From CALDSL01 sp039810245 (GTDB taxonomy: Bacteria; Chloroflexota; Anaerolineae; Anaerolineales; Anaerolineaceae), in assembly GCA_039810245.1 (NCBI GenBank), contig JBDHWQ010000015.1, positions 1-64,000 on the forward strand: DNA of 64,000 nucleotides, read 5' to 3'. Below are positions 16,439-24,093 of this stretch, piece by piece (the stretch's first letter is position 1; the number at the start of each line of letters is the position of its first letter). The notes beneath the pieces were generated by a model. It was not told where the DNA came from. It searched no databases and was given only the letters and a program-made list of their open reading frames with translations. A program made the translations under genes and the position numbers.

Positions 16439-17416
16439 ATGCTCATTTACAAGCGCGTACAAATCCTGGCGGGGCTGCTGGTGGCCATCAGCCTGATCCT
16501 CGCGGCCTGCTCTACTCCGGCAGCTGCGCCGGCGGCGCAGCGCGAAAGCCTGCGTTTCGCGGTGCTGCGCATCATCGACTCGCTGCCGATGTACGTGGCG
16601 CAGCAGGAAGGGTTGTTTGCGAAATACAACCTGGACGTGGAGATTATCCCGGTCGGCTCCGCGCCGGAACGTGACCAGCTTATTGCCGCCAACCGCGCGG
16701 ATGGCATGATCTCCGAGGTGCTGACGGCGTTGTTCTACAACAAAGACACCACACAGGTGCAGATTGTGCGCTTTGCGCGCGCCGCCACGCCCGAAACGCA
16801 CCTGTTCAGCATCCTGGCATCAAAGAAGAGCGGCATCACCAGCGTGGAAGGACTAAAGGGCGTGCCGGTGGGCATTTCGGATGGCACGGTGATCGCCTAT
16901 CTCACCGACCGCATGCTGCAGAAAGAAGGCTTCGCCCCGGAAGACATCCAGACCATCTCCGTTCCCAGTCTGGGCGACCGTATGGCGCTGCTGGGCTCAG
17001 GTGAACTGGCCGCGGCCACGCTGCCCGAGCCGCTGACAACCCTGGCGGTGCAGCAAGGCGCGGTGGTGGTGCTGGACGACAGCCAGTACCCCGACCTGAG
17101 CCACAGCACGATCACTTTCCGCAAGGCTTACCTGGATGAAAAGCCGGAAGCAGTACGCGGCTTCCTTGCCGCCATCGAGGACGCGGTAAAGCTGATCAAC
17201 GCCGACCCGAAGAAGTACGAAAAAACGCTGATTGAGCTGCAGATTGTACCCGCGCCGCTGGAAGGCAAATTCAGCGTGCCGCAGTTCGTCACCGCCGGCG
17301 TGCCCAGCGAAGCGCAGTTCCAGGACGTGGTCGATTGGGCGCGCAGCAAGGGGCTGGTGGATAAAGATTACGTTTACACCGATCTGATCAACACATCCTT
17401 CCTGCCCAAACCGTAG
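16439..17416 (+). CDS. ABC transporter substrate-binding lipoprotein, NMT1/ThiY-like family
   Basis: 325-residue lipoprotein with signal peptide and lipobox LAAC (Cys about residue 22), then a two-lobed type II binding fold: LRFAVLRIIDSLPMYVAQQEGLFAKY, GLKGVPVGISDGTVIAYLTDRML and the C-terminal helices. The family (nitrate, taurine, alkanesulfonate, hydroxymethylpyrimidine binding proteins) does not allow the ligand to be fixed from sequence. The start at 16439 follows GAGGAGG by four bases, and a longer frame from 16175 has no family support. ATPase and permease genes follow in the order binding protein, ATPase, permease. Confidence 0.9.
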   Translation: MLIYKRVQILAGLLVAISLILAACSTPAAAPAAQRESLRFAVLRIIDSLPMYVAQQEGLFAKYNLDVEIIPVGSAPERDQLIAANRADGMISEVLTALFYNKDTTQVQIVRFARAATPETHLFSILASKKSGITSVEGLKGVPVGISDGTVIAYLTDRMLQKEGFAPEDIQTISVPSLGDRMALLGSGELAAATLPEPLTTLAVQQGAVVVLDDSQYPDLSHSTITFRKAYLDEKPEAVRGFLAAIEDAVKLINADPKKYEKTLIELQIVPAPLEGKFSVPQFVTAGVPSEAQFQDVVDWARSKGLVDKDYVYTDLINTSFLPKP

Positions 17417-17419
17417 CGC

Positions 17420-18214
17420 ATGAACACGCGGCCGTTCGTCGAGCTGCAAGAGGTCAGCTTCCACTACCCGCACGGCGAAGAAATCTTCTCCGGCTTTCAG
17501 TGGCAGGTGGAGCAGGGCGATGCATGGGCCGTTATCGGACCATCCGGCTGTGGCAAGAGCACGCTGCTATACCTGCTGGACGGGCTGCGCTTTCCCGGCG
17601 TGGGACGCGTGCTGGTAGATGGCCAGCCGGTGACGCGCCCGCGCCCACGCACGGGCTTTATCATCCAGGAGTACGGGCTGATGCCCTGGGCTACGGTGCG
17701 CGAGAATGCCGAGCTAGGGCTGCGTATCCGTGATTTTTACGGCCCGGATGGCACGCATGCCCCGTTGGGCCAGCGCGGCAGCCCGGCGCAGCGCGCCGCG
17801 GTAGTGGGTAACTGGCTCGAGCGGTTGGGAATTAGCGCGGTGGCTGGCAAGTACCCGGCGCAAATCTCCGGCGGGCAGCGCCAGCGCACGGCCATTGCCC
17901 GCACCCTGGCGCTGGACCCTGACCTGCTGCTGATGGATGAGCCGTTCTCTTCGCTGGATGCGCCCACGCGCGAGAGCCTGCAGCGCCTGACGCTGGAGCT
18001 TTGGGCCGAGCAGCACCTGACTCTGGTGATCGTGACCCATGCGATCGAAGAAGCGGCGATCCTGGGGCAGAAGATCCTGCTGCTCAACCGGCCGCCCAAC
18101 CGCGGCGCGGCGCAGGTGATCGAAAACCCTGGTGCGGTAGACCCGACTTATCGGGACAGCGAGGCCTACCGTGCCATCACGCGCGAGCTGCGCGCGCGTC
18201 TGGGGGAAGCATGA
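17420..18214 (+). CDS. ABC transporter ATP-binding protein (nitrate/sulfonate/taurine type)
   Basis: 264-residue ATPase with Walker A GPSGCGKST (40-48), Q-loop region (IIQEYGLMPW), signature SGGQRQR (151-157), Walker B LLMDEP (171-176) with D-loop SSLD, and a switch histidine in VTHAIEEA. The sequence is closest to the SsuB/TauB/ThiZ group. It energises uptake through the permease encoded immediately downstream, whose ATG overlaps this stop as ATGA. It starts three bases after the binding-protein stop. Confidence 0.95.
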   Translation: MNTRPFVELQEVSFHYPHGEEIFSGFQWQVEQGDAWAVIGPSGCGKSTLLYLLDGLRFPGVGRVLVDGQPVTRPRPRTGFIIQEYGLMPWATVRENAELGLRIRDFYGPDGTHAPLGQRGSPAQRAAVVGNWLERLGISAVAGKYPAQISGGQRQRTAIARTLALDPDLLLMDEPFSSLDAPTRESLQRLTLELWAEQHLTLVIVTHAIEEAAILGQKILLLNRPPNRGAAQVIENPGAVDPTYRDSEAYRAITRELRARLGEA

Positions 18215-18954
18215 AGCGACGCGATCTGCTGCTCGCGGCGGTGGTGTTGGCGCTGGTGTGGCAAATCGCCGCGCTGCTGGTGAACCAGCCGGTATTGCCC
18301 GGCCCGCTGCGCGTAGCCATCACCCTATGGAGTGAATTGGGGAACGGGCTCCTGGGGCATTTCCTGGCAAGTTTGTGGCGCGTGGTGGCCAGCACCGCGC
18401 TGGCCATTGCACTGGCTGCGCCGGCCGGGTTAGCCATGGGCCAATCAAAGCGCCTGGATGCCATCTTCTCGCCACTGGTCTATCTGCTCTACCCGATCCC
18501 CAAGGTGGTGCTGGTGCCGGTCATCCTGCTGCTGCTGGGCATTGGCAACCTGTCGAAGATCGTGATTATTTTTCTGATCCTGTTTTTCCAGATTTTGGTG
18601 CTGGTGCGCGATCAGGCCGCGGCGCTGCGCCCGGAGCTGATCCAAAGCGTGCGCAGCCTGGGGGCGGGGCGGCGCGCGCTGTTCCGTTTTGTGTACCTGC
18701 CTGCCAGCATCCCGGCCATTCTTACCGCGCTGCGCCAGTCGGTGGGCACGGCGGTGGCGGTGCTGTATGTGGCCGAGCTGTTCGCCACGGAGAAGGGCCT
18801 GGGGTATTACATCTACCTCAATGGCTCTACGCTGCTCAATTACCCTGCCATGTACGCCGGCGTAGTTGCCATGAGCGGCCTGGGCCTTGGCCTGTACTTC
18901 ACCGTCGACTGGCTGGAGCGGCGCCTGGCGCGCTGGCAGTTTGCGAGCGAATAG
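18211..18954 (+). CDS. ABC transporter permease (SsuC/TauC type)
   Basis: 247-residue membrane protein with about six helices and the cytoplasmic EAA loop, seen as SVRSLGAGRRALFRFVYLPAS, which docks on the ATPase. It belongs to the binding-protein-dependent transport inner-membrane family paired with NMT1-type binding proteins. The start overlaps the ATPase stop by four bases (ATGA). It closes the three-gene importer operon. The following 85 bases to the convergent prenyltransferase gene contain only purine-rich low-complexity sequence. Confidence 0.95.
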   Translation: MKRRDLLLAAVVLALVWQIAALLVNQPVLPGPLRVAITLWSELGNGLLGHFLASLWRVVASTALAIALAAPAGLAMGQSKRLDAIFSPLVYLLYPIPKVVLVPVILLLLGIGNLSKIVIIFLILFFQILVLVRDQAAALRPELIQSVRSLGAGRRALFRFVYLPASIPAILTALRQSVGTAVAVLYVAELFATEKGLGYYIYLNGSTLLNYPAMYAGVVAMSGLGLGLYFTVDWLERRLARWQFASE

Positions 18955-19039
18955 CTTGAAACGCGCAGTGCGCGAAGAAGGCGCGAAGGACGCAAAGAAA
19001 AAAGAAGAAAACTCTTATTGCTCTTCGCGTTTTAAGGTT

Positions 19040-19951
19040 TTATATCAATGCCTGCAAGACCAGCCCGGCTGAGAGGCCGGCAGCGAAGGCAAGCTCAAGC
19101 TGGCCGGTTTGCGCGAGTATCTGGTTGAGCGGCCGGCCGCTGAGCCGGTAGACCTTGCGCACCAGCCGCGCAGCCAGCGGCAGCGAAAGCCACGCCAGCA
19201 GCACCCACGCGCTGGCCGCTCCACTCAGCCACATGCCCAGCGGAGCCAGGTAGGCCACCGCCAGCGCGGCCACGTACTCGCGCCGCGCCCATTCCGCGCC
19301 AAAGCGCGCCGCCAGGGTGTGCTTGCCGCTGGCGCGGTCGGTGGCGATATCGCGCAGATTATTGACCACCAGGATGGCCACTGCCAGCAATCCCACCGGC
19401 ACTGCCGCCCACCACGCAGCAGGGCTCAGGCTGAGCGCCTGCACATAGTACGTGCCGCACACCGCTGCCAGGCCAAAGAACAGAAATACTGCCACCTCGC
19501 CCAGCCCGTTATAGCCCAGCGGGAACGGCCCGCCGGTGTAGGCCAGCGCGGTGAGGATCGACAGCACGCCAATCAGGATCACCGGCCACCCGGCGTGCAG
19601 CGCCAGGTACACGCCGCACAGCGCCGCCAGCCCGAAGGTAAGCCACATGGCGGTCTTTACCTCACCCGGGGTTACCAGCCCGGCCGCGGTCACGCGCAGC
19701 GGGCCCATGCGCTCGGCGGTGTCGGCGCCTTTTTGAAAATCAAACACATCGTTGGCAAAATTGGCCGCGATCTGCAGCAGCAGCGCGCCCAGCAGCGCCG
19801 CCAGCGCAGGCAACAGGGCGAAATGACCGGCGCTGAAGGCCGCCGCGCTGCCCACGATCACCGGCGCGGATGCCGCCGGCAGCGTGCGCGGCCGCGCGGC
19901 CATTTTCCATATATCAAAGCGCGAGAGCGAGGATGGTGGGCTGCTGGTCAT
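19040..19951 (-). CDS. menA: UbiA-family prenyltransferase, probable MenA (1,4-dihydroxy-2-naphthoate polyprenyltransferase)
   Basis: 303-residue membrane enzyme with about eight or nine hydrophobic helices. The first aspartate-rich motif is NFANDVFDFQKGAD and the second is NLRDIATDRASGKHTLA, both of which bind the Mg-prenyl-diphosphate. Both the N-terminal RPRTLPAA and the second motif are close to the MenA subgroup, which attaches the isoprenoid tail in menaquinone synthesis. No other men genes are nearby, so the subgroup is inferred from motifs only. It is divergent from a GNAT gene with 52 bases between, where a TATACT box (19974-19969 minus) lies about 18 bases before the start. Confidence 0.85.
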   Translation of the reverse strand: MTSSPPSSLSRFDIWKMAARPRTLPAASAPVIVGSAAAFSAGHFALLPALAALLGALLLQIAANFANDVFDFQKGADTAERMGPLRVTAAGLVTPGEVKTAMWLTFGLAALCGVYLALHAGWPVILIGVLSILTALAYTGGPFPLGYNGLGEVAVFLFFGLAAVCGTYYVQALSLSPAAWWAAVPVGLLAVAILVVNNLRDIATDRASGKHTLAARFGAEWARREYVAALAVAYLAPLGMWLSGAASAWVLLAWLSLPLAARLVRKVYRLSGRPLNQILAQTGQLELAFAAGLSAGLVLQALI

Positions 19952-19989
19952 AGGTGAATATCAGCGTAAGTATAGCGCATTTCATCCGG

Positions 19990-19995
19990 TATAAT
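19990..19995 (+). promoter_or_regulatory. -10 box immediately before a GNAT gene (leaderless type)
   Basis: Perfect TATAAT ends eight bases before the ATG at 20004, with no ribosome binding site between. This fits a leaderless transcript. No clear -35 element was seen. Confidence 0.5.
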
Positions 19996-20003
19996 CCCTC
20001 GGC

Positions 20004-20537
20004 ATGAACAGCCTGCGCATCCGTCCATTGAAAGAGTCCGACCGCGCCTGGGTGATCGCGTTCTGGCGCGAGCATTGGGGCAGTGACGTGATGGCCGTGC
20101 ACGGCGAGCTGTTCCACGCCGCCGGTTTGCCCGGTTTCGTGGCCGAGTTGGACGGCGCGGCCGCCGGGCTGGTCACCTACCAGGTGCGCGACGAAGAATG
20201 CGAGGTGCTCAGCCTGGACAGCCTGCAACCGGGATGGGGCATCGGGCGCGCTCTGCTGGGGGCGGTTGCCCTGGCGGCCCAAAGTGCCGGCTGCGCGCGG
20301 CTGGTCTTGGTGACAACCAACGATAATCTTACGGCGCTGCGTTTCTACCAGCGCCTGGGGCTGCGGCTGCGCGCGCTGCGCCCGGGGGCGGTGGAACAGT
20401 CGCGCCGGATCAAGCCGGAGATTCCACTCGTAGGCGAAGACGGCATCCCCATTCGTGACGAGCTCGAGCTGGAGCTGCCACTGGATGGCGAGGCCGCGGC
20501 CGGGATTGTACAATTGGCGCAAACCGTATTACAATAA
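20004..20537 (+). CDS. GNAT-family N-acetyltransferase
   Basis: 177 residues. The N-terminal MNSLRIRPLKESDRAWV, the acetyl-CoA loop in QPGWGIGRALLGAV (motif A, Q/RxxGxG/A) and the TNDNLTALRFYQRLGLR motif B are diagnostic. It would transfer acetyl from acetyl-CoA to an amine of unknown identity in the cytoplasm. The tail of ~50 residues beyond motif B, with EIPLVGEDGIPIRDELELEL, is typical of a subgroup of GNAT proteins annotated only as acetyltransferases. An L,D-transpeptidase gene begins 31 bases downstream. Confidence 0.9.
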   Translation: MNSLRIRPLKESDRAWVIAFWREHWGSDVMAVHGELFHAAGLPGFVAELDGAAAGLVTYQVRDEECEVLSLDSLQPGWGIGRALLGAVALAAQSAGCARLVLVTTNDNLTALRFYQRLGLRLRALRPGAVEQSRRIKPEIPLVGEDGIPIRDELELELPLDGEAAAGIVQLAQTVLQ

Positions 20538-20568
20538 CCGCCGAAGCAAACATGGAACAGGTGAACAA

Positions 20569-21741
20569 ATGAAACGAACATTACTGGTGATCATTCTGGG
20601 TTTGACGGTATTATCCTGGCTGGTGCCCGCGCGGCCAGTCCTGGCGCAGGATGCGCCCATCGCTGAGCCGGAACGCTCTTCTGGCGCGGCGTTATGCCTG
20701 CCGGACGTCTACCTGCAAACCCCCGATGACTGCCTGCCCCTTGGGCCCTCGAGCTTTTTGACCGACATGGCAAAGAAGGGTCTAACCTTTCCACTGCGGC
20801 CGCTGCCCGCTACCGCTCCAGCGGATCATTACAACTATGTGGACGTCAATTACGCCCGCATCAGCCTGGACGCCACGGAAAGAGCCCCAGTCTACGGCTC
20901 TCTGGAAGCTGCGATCAGCGGCGAATCACCCAGCCGCTATCTGAGCGGCGGCATGCTGCGCTACGTTTCCTACGTCAACCAGCAGGACGTTAACGGCGGC
21001 CACTATGTGCTGCTCAATTCTGGTGAGTGGATGCGCGCTTCGCCGGCCGGTTACACCAATTACCAGGGGTTGATGTTCCGCGAGACGCCGAAAAACGGCT
21101 TTGGCTGGATTGTGGACAAGGCCGAAGTGCGCGCCGCGCCAGGATACGCCGCGCCGCTGTTGGGCAAAAGCCCGCTGCGCAACGACGTGATCCAGGTGTT
21201 TGACACCCAGGTTGTTGACGGCACCGAGTGGTATATGATCGGCCTGAACGAGTGGGTGGAGCACCGCTACGCGCGAAAGGTGGACATCAGCCGCACCCCG
21301 CCCGAAGGAGTTACCGGGGGCCGCTGGATCGAAATTAACCTGTTCCAGCAGACGCTCTCCGCCTACGACAACGGCGCGCTGATCTTCTCGACAATGATCG
21401 CCAGCGGCATCGATCCGTTCTGGACCCGTCCGGGGCTGTTCAAGATCTACCAGAAGAAACCGCTGGAGACGATGTCCGGCGCGTTCGAGGCAGATAAGTC
21501 TGACTATTACTACCTGGAAGACGTGCCCTGGACGATGTACTTCGACGAGGCGCGTGCCATCCATGGCGCCTACTGGCGCACGATGTTCGGTTATCCCCAG
21601 TCACACGGCTGCGTCAACATGTCGATTGGCGACTCGGCCTGGCTGTACGAGTGGGCGCAGGAAGGCGACTGGGTGTACGTCTACGACCCATCCGGGCAGA
21701 CGCCCACCGACCCCAAACTGTACGGCAAGGGCGGGGCATAA
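20569..21741 (+). CDS. L,D-transpeptidase (YkuD domain) secreted protein
   Basis: 390-residue exported enzyme with signal peptide (residues 1-25, ending VLAQ), an SH3-like or beta-rich region (about 60-245) and a C-terminal YkuD domain (about 250-375). The catalytic motif is HGCVN with His346 and Cys348. The preceding SGIDPFWTRPGLFKIY and DEARAIHGAYW segments complete the active site. These enzymes make 3-3 peptidoglycan cross-links or attach proteins to the wall. The start at 20569 gives the signal peptide MKRTLLVIILG, and longer frames to 20455 enter the GNAT gene. A perfect hairpin follows the stop. Confidence 0.92.
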   Translation: MKRTLLVIILGLTVLSWLVPARPVLAQDAPIAEPERSSGAALCLPDVYLQTPDDCLPLGPSSFLTDMAKKGLTFPLRPLPATAPADHYNYVDVNYARISLDATERAPVYGSLEAAISGESPSRYLSGGMLRYVSYVNQQDVNGGHYVLLNSGEWMRASPAGYTNYQGLMFRETPKNGFGWIVDKAEVRAAPGYAAPLLGKSPLRNDVIQVFDTQVVDGTEWYMIGLNEWVEHRYARKVDISRTPPEGVTGGRWIEINLFQQTLSAYDNGALIFSTMIASGIDPFWTRPGLFKIYQKKPLETMSGAFEADKSDYYYLEDVPWTMYFDEARAIHGAYWRTMFGYPQSHGCVNMSIGDSAWLYEWAQEGDWVYVYDPSGQTPTDPKLYGKGGA

Positions 21742-21758
21742 AGAAATAACATTTATAG

Positions 21759-21787
21759 ATGTGCGGGGCGTGAAGCGCCCCGCACAT
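21759..21787. terminator. Bidirectional terminator hairpin
   Basis: Perfect 12-bp stem ATGTGCGGGGCG (21759-21770) / CGCCCCGCACAT (21776-21787) with loop TGAAG, centred between the convergent L,D-transpeptidase (+) and lipoprotein (-) genes. Confidence 0.65.
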
Positions 21788-21800
21788 TCCTAAAGATCAC

Positions 21801-22898
21801 TCAGGGCGCGAGGATCAGCTCGCGCGATGAAAGCTCCACGATACCGGGAATGCGCGTGGTGCTTTCCTGGCGGATCACCAGCCGCGCCGGGGTCACGTCG
21901 TTGACGATGTAGGGGATGTCCACCGTGTAAGGTGTGTGGCTCAAGTCGCCGCTGGGTGGCGGCACAGTCAGGCTGGTTTGCCCCACCACGCTGCCATTTT
22001 CGGCCACCAGCTCGAAGATCAATGGGCTGGCATTGACCGGGCGTGCCAGCCCTTCGAGGTGCAGCACGCCGCCGGTGATGACGTCGTCTTCTTTGGGCTT
22101 GCGCACAATATACGCTTCGCGCTGGTCCTCAGCCGGGTTGATCTCGTTGTCACCGATTGACAGCAGGATCAGGTCTAGGCTGGTCAGGTTGCGCACCCGG
22201 CCCGTCTTGTCATTGATGAAGATTACCAGCCGTGCCGTCTCGGCCACCGCGCTTATCTGGAATTCGATATCCGGAGCAATGCCGATACTCTTACCCTTGT
22301 AGCTGCCATAGGAGAGCACCTGGCGGCTGATGTAGCGCCCATCCTCGCCAATCAGGTCGATATGCACGCTGCCATCCTCGCCGGGTGTCACGCCCAGTTC
22401 GGCGCGGAAAGGGGAAATGACCTTTGACATGCGCCCCGGGCGGTCGATGCGCAGCACTGCGAACGGCGGCAGCGGGGTGGGAGTGATGGTGGGGGTGGGC
22501 GTGTTGGTGCGCGTGCGCGTGGGCGCGCGCCTACCACGCAGCGGCGTACCGGCTGCGGTGGCCGTGCCAGTGGCTTCGGCATAAAAGGTAGCGAGCTGTT
22601 CTTCGGGCGAGGCTGGCGTTGGGCTGGGCGTAGGTGTGCGCGTGGGGCGTGCCGCGCGCGGACTGGCGCTGGGCGAGCTCACCCGGCTGAGACCCGGGGG
22701 TGTCTCCGTTACCGGCGCGGGGGTGACCGGCGCGGCCAGCGATGGCGTGGGGCTTGTGGTGGCTTCCGCCGCGGGCGTGGCGCTGATCGCCGGCGCGGCC
22801 TGTTCGGCGGGAACCCACTCAGCGCCACAGCCGGCCAGCAGCACAAATGCCAGGCAGCAAAGCGCGCGGGTGGTCCCGCGCATCAGGGTCTGGGTCAT
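21801..22898 (-). CDS. Secreted lipoprotein of unknown function
   Basis: 365 residues from 22898. Signal peptide with lipobox (VLLAGCG, Cys about residue 21), then a long Pro/Ser/Thr/Ala-rich linker (about 25-140) with TPTPSPTP runs, and a C-terminal beta-rich part (about 145-365) beginning FAVLRIDRPG. The last third, with EGLARPVNASPLIFELV and LTVPPPSGDLSHTPY, resembles spore-germination-like (Gmad2) or Ig-type surface domains, but no family can be named with confidence. ATG overlaps the stop of the oxidoreductase gene as ATGA, and AAAGGA precedes it. Longer frames to 23267 are inside the upstream gene. The linker suggests a wall-spanning anchor. Confidence 0.7.
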   Translation of the reverse strand: MTQTLMRGTTRALCCLAFVLLAGCGAEWVPAEQAAPAISATPAAEATTSPTPSLAAPVTPAPVTETPPGLSRVSSPSASPRAARPTRTPTPSPTPASPEEQLATFYAEATGTATAAGTPLRGRRAPTRTRTNTPTPTITPTPLPPFAVLRIDRPGRMSKVISPFRAELGVTPGEDGSVHIDLIGEDGRYISRQVLSYGSYKGKSIGIAPDIEFQISAVAETARLVIFINDKTGRVRNLTSLDLILLSIGDNEINPAEDQREAYIVRKPKEDDVITGGVLHLEGLARPVNASPLIFELVAENGSVVGQTSLTVPPPSGDLSHTPYTVDIPYIVNDVTPARLVIRQESTTRIPGIVELSSRELILAP

Positions 22899-23785
22899 CG
22901 TGTTTCCTTTGGAATTTCGCGCAGCACGGGCATCACCTCGCGGGCGAAGCCAGCCAGCAGTCGCTCGCGCTCTGCCTGGCTGCCAGCCACAGGAGCGATC
23001 ACCGCGTATTCCAGGCCGGCGACTTGCAGCGCGCGAAGCTGTTCCGTCACCTGCTCGGCTGAGCCTTGCACAGCGTTCTCCTGACCTGCGATGGGCTGGC
23101 GCGCCAGCGAAATGCGCATGCTCACCGTAAATGGGCGCCGCGCCAGCAGGGGTTTTACCGCCGCCAGCCGCGCGACCAGAGCCGCGGCGGGCAGGCTGTT
23201 GGCGTGCCAGCCATCGGCAAGCAGCACCGCGCGGCGCAGCGCAGCGGCCGAATTTCCACCCACCCACAGCGGTGGCCCACCAAGCTGCACCGTACTGGGC
23301 TGGAAGACCACGTCTTCAAATGCGTAATACCTGCCCTGAAAGCTCACCGGGCGGTTGCCACCGCGCCACAGCGTGCGCAGTACCTTAATCGCCTCGTCCA
23401 TACGCGCGGCGCGGTCGGAAAAACTGCTGCCCAGGTTACGGTACTCGCTCTTTGACCAGCCAATTCCCGCTGCCAATAGCACGCGCCCGCCGGAGAGCAG
23501 GTCAGCGGTAGCGATCTGTTTGGCCACTTCCAGTGGGTTGCGCTGCGGCAGCACCAGGCTGGAAATGCCCAGGCGGATGCGCCCGGTGGCGCCCGCCAGG
23601 TAAGCCAGGCTGGTGACGGCCTCGAACAGGCTGCCGAACTCCCCGGCCTCGGGCTGCGACAGCGCCAGGTGGTCGGTCAGCCAGGCGGATTCATACCCGA
23701 GCTGCTCGGCAGCCAGTGCCGTATCCAGCATCGCCAGCCGGCCGGCCTGGGGACCATAGGAAGGTAAGACCACGCCAAATTTCAT
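22895..23785 (-). CDS. LLM-class F420-dependent oxidoreductase
   Basis: 296-residue TIM-barrel protein of the luciferase-like monooxygenase superfamily, subgroup using coenzyme F420. MKFGVVLPSYGPQAG, LTDHLALS, RIRLGISSLVLPQRNPLEVAKQIATADLLSGGRVLLAAGIGW (read as family blocks in order) and LWVGGNS are the signature segments. The substrate is unknown. The ATG at 23785 begins the conserved domain, and an in-frame GTG nine bases upstream is an alternative. It is followed by the lipoprotein gene with a four-base overlap, so the two are cotranscribed, although the functional link is not obvious. Confidence 0.85.
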   Translation of the reverse strand: MKFGVVLPSYGPQAGRLAMLDTALAAEQLGYESAWLTDHLALSQPEAGEFGSLFEAVTSLAYLAGATGRIRLGISSLVLPQRNPLEVAKQIATADLLSGGRVLLAAGIGWSKSEYRNLGSSFSDRAARMDEAIKVLRTLWRGGNRPVSFQGRYYAFEDVVFQPSTVQLGGPPLWVGGNSAAALRRAVLLADGWHANSLPAAALVARLAAVKPLLARRPFTVSMRISLARQPIAGQENAVQGSAEQVTEQLRALQVAGLEYAVIAPVAGSQAERERLLAGFAREVMPVLREIPKETR

Positions 23786-23826
23786 TGGGAGCACCGGTTG
23801 GGTCGTTCGTTTTCCTCACTGCACCC

Positions 23827-23967
23827 TTCGACGAGCTCAGGGTGCTGGCCTTTTTTTTGCACAGAATGAGACATGATGGATTGTGTTATCCTCGCCGCGT
23901 TCTTCGACAGGCCCAGGATGCTGGCCGGGTTTTTCCATGTGCCGTGTGACATGTTGGATTTTGTGAT
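23827..23967. repeat. Imperfect tandem duplication with CTTCGAC...CAGG motif in a 308-base gene-free gap
   Basis: Two copies of about 65 bases (23827-23889 and 23902-23967) share CTTCGAC, CAGG, TGCTGGCC, a T run, GACATG, TGGATT and TGT/AT in the same order. The CTTCGAC(g/a)(a/g)GC(t/c)CAGG element is a short imperfect palindrome (CCTTCGACGAGCTCAGGG in copy 1, within 23824-23842) resembling dispersed repeats of many bacteria. The gap 23786-24093 between the oxidoreductase and carboxypeptidase genes holds this repeat and a terminator, and no supportable gene. Confidence 0.6.
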
Positions 23968-24034
23968 TGTAACGGCTGCGCGGGTGCATCGCAAGTGCTT
24001 GCGGCGTTCTCCGCGCCATCTTGACAAAGTTGAA

Positions 24035-24074
24035 AACAGGCCAGCCGGAGCACTGCTGCCCCCGCCGGCCTGTT
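24035..24074 (-). terminator. Terminator of the M32 carboxypeptidase operon
   Basis: Stem AACAGGCC (24035-24042) / GGCCTGTT (24067-24074), with further pairing inside. On the minus strand it is followed by TTTCAACTTT. It begins 20 bases after the carboxypeptidase stop at 24094. Confidence 0.6.
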
Positions 24075-24093
24075 CCGAATACGTTTGTGCGAC

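Noticed and set aside
16260..16440. Riboswitch upstream of the NMT1-type importer
   Set aside because: Leader from the -10 box to the ATG is only about 25-30 bases, too short for a thiamine or other riboswitch.
19109..19957. 282-residue plus-strand frame opposite the prenyltransferase gene
   Set aside because: Arg/Gln/His-rich antisense frame with no motif. The minus-strand gene has both aspartate-rich motifs.
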